Origin: Cavenderia fasciculata
Taxonomy: Eukaryota > Evosea > Eumycetozoa > Acytosteliales > Cavenderiaceae
Length of the DNA: 64,000 bases
Assembly (NCBI RefSeq): GCF_000203815.1
Contig: NW_004457729.1
Span: forward strand, 2,170,674 to 2,234,673
Direction of reading: 5' to 3'
This document shows, piece by piece, positions 25,501 through 36,294 of this stretch. Numbering within the stretch: position 1 is the stretch's first letter; every line of letters begins with the position of its first letter. Position numbers and translations under genes: made by a program. The notes under the pieces are model-generated. The model had not been told where the DNA came from. It worked only from the letters and a program-made list of their open reading frames with translations, and searched no databases.

Positions 25501-26225
25501 CACCATCGGATAAACTATTAATTGAACCACTACAAAATTGTATATGGTTTACTATTACCCTCGCACCAGCCGTGCATCTACTCTACTGTATTGGAATATA
25601 CCGTACCGATATGATGTTTATCTTTGTATTCCTATTGGTTGTTGGATTTGGAAGATATGTACCATCGTGCTCAAAGAGTCTTTGCTATAGCGTCTGTGAT
25701 GGTGCCATTCTGCCATGTGTTGACAATCCAAACAGAATAGACGACGAAGATGAATACATTGACATGGATAATGAAATGATGGATTTTGGTAACAACAGCA
25801 GCAATAGTGATCAACCACCTCAATCTCAACAAATGTCTCACCCATCTCAACAACCTCATCATAGAAGAAGAACCAATAATCATGCATCAGAACAAGATAT
25901 TAATATTAATAATAATAATCTCAACAATAGTAGTGGTGGTGGTGGTGGTGGTGTAGGAGCCATTTCCAATGGACAAACAGAAAAAGAAATGAAGGAAATC
26001 AATGACAAGGAGACCATCTTAAACATTGAACAACAGTATAGTACTAGAGGTTCCCAAGGAAGATTCTCTTTCCTCTACCGTTTCCGTCTACCTCGACCAA
26101 AATCCATTACCATTACTCAATACTCGTCGCCATTCTTTAATACCAGTCATTCTCAATGTATAATCCACGATGAAGCTGGTGAATATAACCCTCCTTCTGA
26201 TACAAATACCCATGAGGATGATTAA
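22576..26225 (+). CDS. OSCA/TMEM63/CSC1-like membrane protein with Ig-like ectodomain
   Basis: Predicted cation channel of the DUF221 superfamily (mechano- or osmosensitive channels), 1071 residues from exons 22576-22660, 22759-23964, 24040-24620, 24723-25047, 25125-25297 and 25380-26225. A signal sequence (residues 1-27) leads to an extracellular region of about 220 residues whose first part (about 50-134) looks Ig-like: an INWMLLKDG tryptophan strand and DSGVYSL, though without the usual cysteine pair. TM1 is at about 252-280. The cytosolic RNA-recognition-like domain has MLTGLPKSLVD and GTAFITFSCVSDA, interrupted by a Lys/Glu/Gln-rich insert. Several helices with the family's C-terminal pattern follow (LTVLLISIYAPFYPLLFVLL), then a disordered Asn/Ser/Gln/Gly tail. 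Exact channel family is moderately secure; the gating stimulus is unknown. Confidence 0.75.
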
Positions 26226-27084
26226 ATCGAGGATTGATAAAAATAAACACACACTACAGTACTCTCTATAAAACATACCAAAATAATAGTAATAACAATG
26301 TCTCTTCTAAAAACACTCAATCCATCCACCCATCCACCATCCACCCCACTCACACACACAATCGTATCCACTCACTCACAGTGTAGTGGGAAATTAAAAA
26401 TCTGTCTTTCGTCTGTCTAATCTATCGCACCACAACCCCATTTCACTTCTGTTTCATTAATTAATAAATAAATATGGATGCAGAGGATTGGTGGATGACA
26501 TATGTTTGAAAAGACAAAAGTTACAAACAACAACAACAACAACTCTTTATTTTCATTTGTTTGCTTCGACAATCTATTGTTCTCTCTCTTTTGTAAAATA
26601 CAATTTTAATCAAACCATCAATATTACTTCTGTTACTAGCTACAATTTTTTTCCTCTTCCTTCCAACCATCGTCAATTAAAATCAGCATCATCAATTATA
26701 ACATCATCCCTGTCTCTCGTCACCATCTTTTAAAATATTCGAATATTTAATATATAATATAAAAATATTTATAAATTGTGTAACAATAACAACAACCAAA
26801 CAACAACCAAACAAACAAACAAACAAGATTAAATCATTCGAATTACTATTATTATTTTTTTATACTTTTGAAATTATATTATTATTGTAATCTTCTACCA
26901 ACCTCGCTCAATCAAAAAAAACAACCAAACAAACAATATTATAATCACCATTCCATCAACCACCTCTTTTTGACAAAAAAATTATCAAAATCTATAAATC
27001 TATCTATCTATCTAGTTTTACATATATTTACACATACAAACCTATAGGTTAATTTTTATTTATTTTTATCTGTTTCACTACAAA
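26226..27084. other. Intergenic region upstream of the TTC39 gene
   Basis: 859 bp of AT-rich DNA with short CA/AAC tracts (near 26350 and 26810). It holds the 3' flank of the channel-like gene and the promoter and leader of the TTC39 gene. An 81-codon open stretch at 26488 has no protein character. Nothing else seen. Confidence 0.45.
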
Positions 27085-28962
27085 ATGTTAATTGGAAACG
27101 ATATTAAAGATGCCATTTCATTGGTTTGGAATAATAAATTTCAAGAGGCAGAGAATTTATTGAAAGACAAATCGACCATTAGTCCAAGATATAGTCTCCA
27201 CTTTGCCGAGATTATATTTCTAAGATCTTTTATCACTGCCGATGTCAAAGACACTGAATCTGCTTTGAAACGTCTCAAAGAAACAAGAGAATTGGCTGAA
27301 AAGTATATTAGTCTATTGGAATCAAATAAAACTCCACCAACCTACAACCAAGAATTAAAATCAAAAGAAGAATTTAAAAATAATTTATTGGATTGTAAAT
27401 TGGTATGAATCAAAAAAAATAAGAATAATAATTCTTTTTAAAAATAATAGATATTAATTAATTCAAATATTTATTTCTATTCTATATTTTAGGTCCTTGG
27501 AGATTCATTATATATGTTGGCAGTATTACAATTAACAAGAGATCATAAAATTAAAGGATGTTTTAATTTAAGAAAAAGTTGGAAAACCTTTGAAGAATGT
27601 TTAAAGCAGGTAAAGGATACTTCTTCGACCATAAAGTATGAAGAAGATCTATTGGAATGTTTACATTTTGGAGCTGGATTCTTTTATTTTGCAATGTCTA
27701 TCATCCCTTCGAACGTCATCAAATTTGTAGAGTTGATTGGTTTCAAGTCTGATAGAGATTTGGGTCTTCAATATATCCGTGATTGTTCTGAAAAGGCTGG
27801 TGTTAGATCGGCATTTGCTACCATGGTTCTTTTATTCAACAATCTATTGTTGCCCCGTGGTCTTTACAATCCAACCAAACATCTCAAGGAAGCTGAGGTA
27901 TTGATCGACGACAATTTGAAACGTTATCCACAAGGCTCATTGTTCCAAGTCATGGCCAGTCACTGTTATCGTAAACAATGTCGTGTCGATCTTGGTCTAG
28001 AATGTATGCAACGTGCCATTGAAAACTGTTCTGCCTTGCCCAAACCACCTCTCATCTACTCTTACGAATTGGCCAATTGCTATCTCATCAAATTGGACTG
28101 GTCAAGTGCCATCGGCATCTTTGAGAGTCTCGTCAAGGAAGAGAACTTCCAAATCCGTGCTCTATGCGGTCTCCAATTGGCAGGTTGCTATGTCATGATG
28201 GGAGAGCCCAAAAAGGCACAAGATGCATTCACCAAGATCAAAGACTATGTCAAAAAGTCAAGTTCAGTAGACCCAATCATTCTCCGTCAAAGCCAACGTT
28301 ACATTGCCAACAATGGTCACTTTTCTGCCTTTGAAGTCATGTACATTCGTCGAGATATGGCCAAGATGGAAAGAATATCAGCCGAAAAGACATTGTTGGA
28401 ACTCACCAAATGTGCTCAACAAGCAGGTGTTGAAAAACCACTAGCATGTCAAGCCAACATTGGCAAGAACCAACCTAGCACCAACTCTTTCTTTAAGAGT
28501 TTCTCATCACTCACCAAGTCCAAAAAGGATGATCTCAACACTGACAATCAAATCGAAGATCGTGCCTCCTATCTCTTGCTCAAGGGATCAGTTCTCAAAG
28601 GTATCGAAAAGTATGAAGAATCGATGTCTTGTTTTGAAGAACTCATGTCGATTCAACACTTGTTACAAGACAAAAACTTTTACGTTCCCTATTGTCTGTA
28701 TGAAATGAGTGAAAGTTATTTCCATAGAAAGCAATTTGATCTTTCCCATGACACTCTCAAGAAATGTAATAATCATTCCAACTATGATTGGGAAGACCCA
28801 TTAAAGGTTAAACTTAGAATCATATTTGATCAACAGAAAAAGGATGGAGCTGGTGGTGGCAACCAAATCGATCAAGAAGAAGAAGATCAACAAGAACAAC
28901 CAATTATTCAATCAGCTGATCAACTTGAAAATCAAATGGAAACTTTAACTGTTCAAGAATAA
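27085..28962 (+). CDS. TTC39/IML2-family tetratricopeptide protein
   Basis: TTC39 proteins and yeast Iml2 are TPR-like helical-repeat proteins linked to lipid-droplet and inclusion clearance; the molecular role is not settled. Exons 27085-27402 and 27493-28962 join in phase 0 to 595 residues, the usual length. Family features: an N-terminal DIKDAISLVWNNKFQEAE helix pair, the HFAEIIFLRS segment, FGAGFFYFAMSIIPSNVIK followed by LIGFKSDRDLGL (the most diagnostic stretch), then regular helical repeats ending with YEMSESYFHRKQFD. The C-terminal 40 residues are a Gln/Glu-rich low-complexity tail. No signal peptide or membrane anchor. Confidence 0.88.
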
Positions 28963-29142
28963 ATAAACAAATAAATAATTAATAATATATCTTAATGAAT
29001 AAATAACTCTAGTTACTACTATCTCACTCAATAATAATAATATAATATTTTAGATTTGTTTTGTTTTGTTTTGTTTTGTTTGTTGTTCACCAAAAAAAAA
29101 TTTGGAGTGAGTCTGGATCGATTGATTTTATTACTTTACTTT

Positions 29143-31149
29143 TCATATATTATAATCACGTCTTTTAGTCAATTCAAATGTTTTATGATAGACATCAGCA
29201 AGATAACGACTGTGAACCTCTGGATAACTCTCTTTTACACGTGATGAACTAATGTAAATGCCTTTGATCATGACGGTGGATAGCATTGGACAGGAACAGA
29301 CTGCATTTAAAAAGTAGTCTAGAGCACCACGATTGATCTTTTCATAGTCGGTACTCTTTTTAGAGACGACAAGCGAGTTTATGGTAAACGACTCGATTGT
29401 GTTTTTGCAGCTTTCCAATAACTGAGCCAATAGGATGGTGATGGCATTATCAATACGGATATCGTTGTTATGCATCAGATTAAAGTTGGTGAGACACATT
29501 GGCTTGGAGAGCGACAGTGGATGGAGTATAACAGAGGCCGCATCGACATTGGGACCAATGGTGAGGTTGAGTGTGTGGACATCGCTGTGGAGGAGAATGG
29601 GTGTGTTGGGAACATTGGCAGGAACGGAATCCTTGGTGATAGAGAGTGCCCATTTTCTAATCTTGGTCTTGGACTGGAGTAACGGGAGCAAGCTAGGAAG
29701 AACGGGCAAATTAACGTTGGACAGATCAGTAAGCGAGTCATTGCGCTCAATGTAACTGTAAAACTCGGTCACATTCTCATTGACAAACTCGTTCAACGAA
29801 AGTGACAGCTTGTCGAGTTGAGGACACACCATATTGAGCCACATAAAGTCGCCACGGGCATCGACGTCATAATTGTTGATAAATGAAAGTGCAAAAGAGC
29901 GGAGGTCGCCTGGCAACCCCATAAACAGCTGTTGGTAGGGTACAAGCTGCGTTGGAATGGGCGGCGCCGCAAAACTGTTGACCGTGATGTTTTGCTCGTG
30001 GTCTTCGTCGAGTTGAGGTGGTACCCAAGCATCCTCGTAAATGAGTCCGACCACAAGGTTGCGAAGCTCAGGCGTAAGCAAAAGAATACTCATCAGTGTC
30101 TTGAAATCCGATGTATTGAGCGTCAATGAACGCAACGTCTTTAACGCAGCAATCAGTGGTGACTTGTTATTATTATTATTATTGTTGTTGTTATTATTAG
30201 AGTTGGGATCGATGTCGGTGATGATATTTACATTGTCTATACAAAAAGCTTTGATCGAGTCGCCAGAGCCTTCTTCGATCTTGGCCGAGATGATACTGTT
30301 GATAAAGGGGACGACCATGGTCGACTTGTCGGTGATACTGGTCTTTTGGCCCTGTTGGTTGGACAGGGTGATGCGTTGCGACGACTGCGACGTGTTGGCA
30401 ATGACGATGGTGTTGAGGTTGGTGAATATATTGTGAAACCATTGGTACAACTCAAACTTGTTGCCAATGGTCGAGCCAAGGGGCAGTGGATTGAACGTGC
30501 GGATATCAATGTGCAGCTTGCTGATCGAGTGCATAAGACAGTACCGTCGATTCAGGTGTTGCTGGCATTCGGCCAGGCGGCCCGTAGGAATGGGTATAAA
30601 ATCGACGGATCTATTGAATATGCGTTGGCTTCGGTCAAACCATTTCCAACAGACCAAGTCCAGTTGCATGCGTTGCTGAAAAAGAAACTTGCTGTTGATG
30701 TCCTTGTACCATTTAAACTCCCACAAGTACTCGAGGATGGTGAACAAAATAACATCGGGCAAATAAGGTTGATCACCCTTTTGAAGAATAGCCTTGAGTT
30801 GCAATAAATCCGATGTTACATTTTTCGGGTTGATTATCAATCGTGATATTGGTGAAGAAGAGGTGGTTTTTTTCTCTTGTTCTGGACAAAGTCCGGATCC
30901 GTTGTTGTCATCAGTTGTTGGAAGTGTAGAAAATGTTGCCGATAAAGTTGATGGTGGTTGTTGTGGTGGTGGTGATGATGGTTGTGATGATGACGACGAT
31001 GAAGATGACACTGGAATATTAATTTGGTTGGATTTTGGATGAACAAATAATTGTTGTAATTGATTTTGTGTCAATGTTGATTGAACAACATTATTACGAC
31101 TTGATTTATGATGGTGATGATGATGATTAGTAGTTGTTGTGGTATTATT

Positions 31150-31210
<61 letters not shown>

Positions 31211-31244
31211 GTAGCAGGATTTCTTATTGTATTATTAGTATTTA

Positions 31245-31302
<58 letters not shown>

Positions 31303-31518
31303 TGTTAATTGGTCTGTATTATTATTATTATTATTATTTATTGTTGGAGACGACGACGATGATGATGATTTACTCGATGAAGAAGAAGAAGAGGGAGAAT
31401 GGCTACTACTGGGGCCACCGCTACTACTACTACTTCCACTACTTTTGGAAGAAGAGGAAGAGGAAGAGGAAGGTTTCTTTTGATCCTTCCCCCTCAAAAT
31501 CTTCCAAAGCCCCTCCAT
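29143..31518 (-). CDS. F-box protein with long Ser and Asn runs
   Basis: Single-exon gene of 791 residues. Residues 1-150 are nearly all low complexity: poly-Ser, several poly-Asn blocks, a Thr run and six His. An F-box-like motif follows at about 252-305 (LPDVILFTILEYL, then LDLVCWKWFDRS), the element that docks to Skp1 in SCF ubiquitin ligases. The remaining 480 residues show leucine-rich spacing (LRSLTLNTSDF, LDKLSLSLNEF, LTDLSNVNLPVLP) suggesting irregular LRR-like substrate-binding repeats. This architecture belongs to a large, fast-evolving dictyostelid family. The substrate is unknown. Confidence 0.75.
31140..31335 (-). repeat. (ATT)n trinucleotide repeats encoding poly-Asn
   Basis: On the plus strand these are near-perfect att runs (about 31146-31208, 31240-31302 and 31317-31335) broken by short variable stretches. 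On the coding strand they read as AAT, giving blocks of about 7 to 20 Asn in the F-box protein. Likely length-variable between strains. Confidence 0.9.
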
Positions 31519-31932
31519 TGTTTAGATCAAAGAAAGATCAGGGTACTTTGTTATATTATTATTATTGTTGTGGATCGATATATTATATAAATAAATAAAT
31601 AAAAGTAAACTAAACTAATGATACAGTTGTTGAACTAATAAATAAAATAAAATACTACAATGCTGCTTATACTATAAAAATATATTATTACTACTTTTAC
31701 TAACTACTACTACTGACCACTCTATATATGTATATTCGACTGATTATTCTGACTTTTGGTTATTATTATTATTATTATTATTATGTTTACTACTAGAGAG
31801 GTAGGGAGTTGGTTGGTTGGTAAGTAAGAAATATGCATTCGTATTAGTCATAAATATCATATAGTTGATTGGGGATCGATCTATTTTTATCAAAAAAATC
31901 ACATTTTTGTGTGATCACAAGTGTGTGCGGAG

Positions 31933-31973
<41 letters not shown>

Positions 31974-33199
31974 ACATACAAACTACTTATTTACAAATTA
32001 TGTGTGTGGTGTATATATTTGTTGGTATATTACTATATTAATATATGATGACTATTATTTAAAAATGTATATCTAAGTATTGATAATTTATATTTATATT
32101 TAGAATTATGATTTTTGCTATATAATTTTATGATCATTAAGTTTATTATTATTATTATATTGATTGATATATTGTTTTATTTGTTGATTATTAATTATTC
32201 GTTTTTGTTGATGATCGTTTTGCTGATGTGTCGATATTTTTTTTAAAATATATATATGTATTTTGTATGTATATGTGTCGTCGTATATATGTATATGTAT
32301 AACGGTGTTTGTATCTCTCTGTCTTTCTATCTATGTGTGTGTCTTAATTTAAACAATAAATGTTGTTGGTTGTTGGTTGTTGTAGGTGCTTGACGATAAA
32401 TATTTGATGCTAGCAGAACAAAAAAGTGATGAGAAAGGAAACAAAGCGAACAGTTTTTTTTTTTTAAAGTGGTGCATCTCTCATGTTGGCACGCGTGCTG
32501 TGGGGGGTGCAAAAGGAGCTCTTTATCCAGCCACTAAAAAAAACCTTATAAGGCAATTTCATCCAAAGCGGGGATGAAGCGCCAGATATTTGTTTTCAAT
32601 CAAAAAATTGTGTGTTGTTGGTGTGCCCCCTAAAATAGAAATGGGGGGTTTCGTTGATGATGGTGACCCATCACAGAACCTATTTTCTCGATTCTGATTC
32701 CTTCCTACTACTCTCTTTTGTTGTACACTTTCAAGAAATAAATAAGTGGTGGTGAAGCCTCATTATTACTATTACTATCCTATCTATAGTATTACTATGA
32801 TTATTATTATTATTATTATTTGTTGAACCTGTGAAAAAATTGTATATCTTGATAAATTTGGAAAAGATGAGAGAGAGAGAGGTGTTTGATGATATATGAT
32901 GGTTGGGGTTTTCCCAACAACCGAAAAAAAACGATCTACCTACTTGTTATTCTTTCTGTTGCTTGGTTATTATTATTAATATTTTGGTGGTTTGGGTTGG
33001 AGTAGTCAGTAGTTTGATGTGATTGGTCTCAAGGGTATACCCTTGACTAAAACTAGATTTGAAATGTACTTTATACTAATTACTCTTTTTCTCTACTTTA
33101 CTTGTTTATTCAAAAAAAAAAAAAAAAAATTTATGACCAATGTTCAAAGGGTTTTTTCTTGTTGTTGATAGGTTTCTCCACTCAATAGATGAGAAGAGA
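31519..33199. other. Gene-poor AT-rich region upstream of the F-box gene
   Basis: About 1.7 kb without a gene. It holds the F-box promoter, a (TGAT)n run at about 31932-31973, several TA-rich tracts, and at 32440-32700 a less AT-rich block (cacgcgtgctgtggggggtgc, then ccttataaggcaatttc). Poly-A and ATT runs occur near 32800 and 33114. The short ORFs carry no protein-like signal. Confidence 0.45.
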
Positions 33200-33804
33200 C
33201 AAAGAGAAAAGGTTCCTCACCTTGCCAATCCCTCTTAATTCATTACAAGGTTGAATTATCCGATTTTAATCACTTTTTAAATCTGGGAGGAGGGTTACAT
33301 ACCTTTGATCAAGAATTCCCTTTTTTATTTGTTTGGATTGCGCGTACACATCACGTGCCACCCACAAACTTTTTTTGAAAGAGAAGTCGTTTTCGCCAAG
33401 AATGGCAAAATTTTGAACAGGATGTACCACGGTGGAGCGCTCAAGAGGGGGATTGATCAAGATGCATCTTTAAGTGAAATCATTTCAAGGCATCTCCCAA
33501 TCTTTTTTTTCTCCTCTTGATCAATCAAAAGAAAAAAGGGATTTATCTCAAAAGGAAATCATGCAAATAATGTTTCAGTATGGGTGCCACTAATCCTCTT
33601 TTTTATGATATTTGTTGGGGAAAACCAACTATGTTCCCTTTTGGGCGGTTGGTTTGCCCATTGTTATGCTTTTCGTAACAACAGCCTGCCCATACTAGAA
33701 AACGGGATGTATTTGGTTGAATCTTTAAAGTGTCTGGGTTTGTTGGGTGGTTTCTAAATTCGTAGGTGGTGTTGCAATGTTGCGGGAGAGGTGTCGTCAC
33801 CTCT

Positions 33805-33935
33805 TTTTGGGATATTTTAGTAAATGGAATCGAGGGATTTAAATCAACCACAAAAATTCAAAGGTAGGCTTGGATGGATAATCATTGTTATTTTAGTTAA
33901 TAAGATAGAGGGCAAATAGAGATAGTGATCCTTAC
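33805..33935 (+). repeat. Diverged direct repeat, copy 1
   Basis: Begins gggatattttagtaaatgg and continues through aatcgagggatt and aaatcaaccacaaa to attttagttaataagataga and gtgatcc. Copy 2 starts about 311 bp later. The first 55 bases match with only a few changes; the rest is looser. Confidence 0.8.
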
Positions 33936-34116
33936 GCTAAAATTTCAAAATTAGTAGTTGTATATCCTCTAATTTAAAACCATGATGGTGAATGACGATG
34001 ATATTTATTTATTTGACTAAGGATATCTCTTTAAAGAGAAGAGAGATCGGGTTAATCTTCATTTTAATCTTCATTTTAATCTTTGGGTACTTTTTGGTTT
34101 ACTTCTGACACCCCCA

Positions 34117-34275
34117 TTTGGGATATTTTAGTAAATGGAATCGAGGGATTCAAATCAACCACAAATTTCAAAGGATACTCGTTATTTTAGTTTAAAAAAA
34201 AAAGATAGAGGTAGACAAAGAGGAGGAGGAGGAGGAGGAAGAGATAAAGGTGGCAAGTGATCCCCAGATATTACG
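34117..34275 (+). repeat. Diverged direct repeat, copy 2
   Basis: Same order of blocks as copy 1 (gggatattttagtaaatgg, aatcgagggatt, aaatcaaccacaaa, ttattttagttt, agatagagg, aagtgatcc) with an inserted gga-rich stretch. It lies just downstream of the 3' end of the truncated glycosyltransferase relic. Confidence 0.8.
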
Positions 34276-34387
34276 CACTTCTTGTTCACTCCATTTCAAA
34301 AGCAGTGATATACTGATTAAACTGATCGTTGGTACTTACATATAACTAGTTTCTTTTTCTTACCAAAAAATTAGAATTTCATTGATT

Positions 34388-34877
34388 CTAATTTGGATAA
34401 GGGAGCTGTTGGGAAGCATTTAGGCTTAGATTAATGACATGCGACCATTGATAGATGTTACCCTCTTCATTGTTTTGTTGTTGTCTTTGGTTGACCATGT
34501 GAAATAATGCGGCATAGGAAATTAGTTCCATATAGACCAATGAAATGTCTCCCCATTTACCTTTGATTCTGTTATCAAGAACCTTTATATTATTGGAATA
34601 GTTTGATTGAGATTTTACATAATCTTTAATCTTTTCAAAATCCTTAAATGACAATGATTTATCAACTAAAATAAAATATATATTTATTAATATCAATATC
34701 TGAGAGTTTAATTGATTCTTCCTTTATCATATACATACCATGTATAATATAATAATGATTTGTAGAATATAAAACCTTGAGTAGAAAAGCAAGTGAATCA
34801 AGATCCAAAGTATGAACGAAAATGATGAAAGCCAATGGGTTTTTCTTCTGACAAAGATCATTGATCTTGGAAACCAA
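34388..34877 (-). pseudogene. Truncated GT14 (core-2/I-branching type) glycosyltransferase relic
   Basis: Two exons survive: 34877-34739 and 34665-34388, joined by a gtatgt..tttag intron that keeps frame. The joined reading gives NPLAFIIFVHTLDLD, then YYIIHVDKSLSFKDF, then NIKVLDNRIKGKWGDISLVY and WSHVINLS. This is the order of motifs at the start of a GT14 catalytic domain (beta-1,6-GlcNAc- or xylosyl-transferases of the secretory pathway). It stops where family members continue with the acceptor- and donor-binding half. No in-frame start with a membrane anchor was found upstream; the frame closes directly before 34877. I read it as a dead partial copy; a rearranged but expressed short gene is the less likely alternative. 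Confidence 0.7.
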
Positions 34878-35048
34878 TTACCTGTCAAGAACAATGTTCA
34901 TGTCCATACTCATTCTCTGGCAAGGATTGTGAATTTGTTGACTCGAGTTTGTCCAATTGCACAAAAGCATAATAATAATAATTGTTTAATGAAATATGTT
35001 GTTTGATAAAATTTGACCATACTTATACAACACATTAGAGGATGCTAT

Positions 35049-35715
35049 TTATTTGAAATGATCAACGGTAGTATCATTTAAAAAGGTTGGGAAAAAGAAA
35101 TTGATTTCCTGTGTCGCTTCATCATTGGAACCTGATCCATGAAATCCATTCCAAGTATCCGATGATCCATATTTACCTCTTAGACATTCTATTTTTCTTG
35201 CACTATTTAAAAGAGAGAGAAAGAGTTAGAAATCATCACAAAATAAAGTGCTTTATACAAGATAGTCATTAATGTAATTACTTTTCAGCATGTGTTGGAC
35301 CAATAAATTCTCTCCAACTTGTGATTGTATTTTTGTCATTGTTCTTTTCTGTTAGGATTAATGGTACAATAGGACCTCTTGTCATAAAACATACTAATCT
35401 TTCAAAAAAGAATTTACCTCTATGATCTAGATTATGATTATCAATCAATTTAATATTGATGTCAGTGTTCATTTCATTCGTTTCATCCATCCATTCATTC
35501 ATTCTTTTTTATCCATCATATGATGTTGTTTTACCATTATAGAATTGTTCAGCTTGTGTAACTGATAGATTGATTGGTTTGATGTCATTGTGTATGGTGA
35601 ATCGTTCACCTATTGACTGTAGTATCGTATCAACACTTTGTTTCTTTTTGATAAGTATATCAGGTTTGATAATTGCAAGTGTATACACTTGTTTTAGTGC
35701 TGCTGCGTTGCTCAT
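35049..35715 (-). CDS. Nucleoside diphosphate kinase, NME6-like
   Basis: NDP kinases move the gamma phosphate between nucleoside di- and triphosphates through a phospho-histidine. Exons 35715-35535, 35426-35282 and 35202-35049 join in frame to 159 residues. Catalytic residues are present: Lys17 (AIIKPD), Arg117 (CLRG), Asn127 and the phospho-acceptor His130 (WNGFHGSGS). Intron 1 (108 bp) matters: read straight through, the gene has an in-frame TAA, but splicing at gtaaaa..ctag gives AEQFYNDHRGKFFF, which fits the family. The SSDTWNGFHGS and EINFFFPTF pattern resembles NME6 more than the classical NDPK A/B type. No clear targeting peptide. Confidence 0.85.
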
Positions 35716-36294
35716 TCAAATTTGAGATGAGAGATATATGAACTGTACAGTTAACTATCAAATGTTAGGTGCAAATAATAATAAAATTGATTTTTCAAAC
35801 TACTTCAGAGGGAGTGTGTTGTGTGTTAATTATTTTATTATCATCCCACCAATAATTTATAAATTTACGTAGTCCAACACGATCTTTCAACTACCTCTCT
35901 CAACTTACAATGATTCACTTGGCTATGGAACAAGGTATAGTAGCTATCTTTTTGTTAGGTAATAGTACAGGCAATTCATGGGGGGTGTGTGTGTGTGTAT
36001 GTGTGTGTATGTGTGAGTGTGGATGTACAAGCACCCAAATAGGATTGATAACAGACCCTTGGCTTGTCTCAACGATAGCAGTCAATAGGCGACACTACAA
36101 CATACTTTACTACTCCTGGGAGTTAACCCCTCTCCACTCCCCATCAATGTTGACAACATCCATATGTACATGTGGCCTGTCAATAGATGAGAAAGAAGAA
36201 GAAAAAGAAGAAGAAATCAATCTTTCTTTCTTCCTTTCTTAATCTATTATCTCTAATCTTTAATCATTTGAAAGAGGAAGAAGAAGAAGAAGAA
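35716..36294. promoter_or_regulatory. Divergent spacer, NDPK / beta-galactosidase
   Basis: 579 bp non-coding. It contains a (GT)n run at about 35982-36020, a cctctctcaactta-type leader near 35890, and a purine-rich gaagaagaag tract before the beta-galactosidase ATG. A 110-codon open stretch at 35910 runs through the GT repeat and is taken as chance. Promoters of both genes must lie here. Confidence 0.45.

Larger units (their letters stand above)
33200..34387. other. Repeat-bearing non-coding region
   Basis: About 1.2 kb with more sequence complexity than other spacers but no supportable gene. It contains two copies of a diverged block (33805-33935 and 34117-34275, listed separately), a short inverted repeat (gattgatcaaga near 33452, tcttgatcaatc near 33515) and a purine run (gaggaggagg...) near 34220. 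It could be a decayed mobile element or remnants of duplicated promoter DNA; no element ends or coding domains were found. Confidence 0.4.

Noticed and set aside
31108-31483. Plus-strand open frames of poly-Ile and poly-Leu at the F-box gene
   Set aside because: They are the antisense reading of Asn/Ser trinucleotide repeats.
33266-33851. Short ORFs in the repeat-bearing region
   Set aside because: No conserved domain or consistent frame; not enough to call a gene or an element.
35509-35511. In-frame TAA suggesting an NDPK pseudogene
   Set aside because: It lies in a well-formed 108-base intron whose removal restores the conserved family sequence and phase.
35910-36242. 110-codon ORF with a Cys/Val run
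   Set aside because: Runs through a (GT)n microsatellite in a divergent promoter; no protein character.
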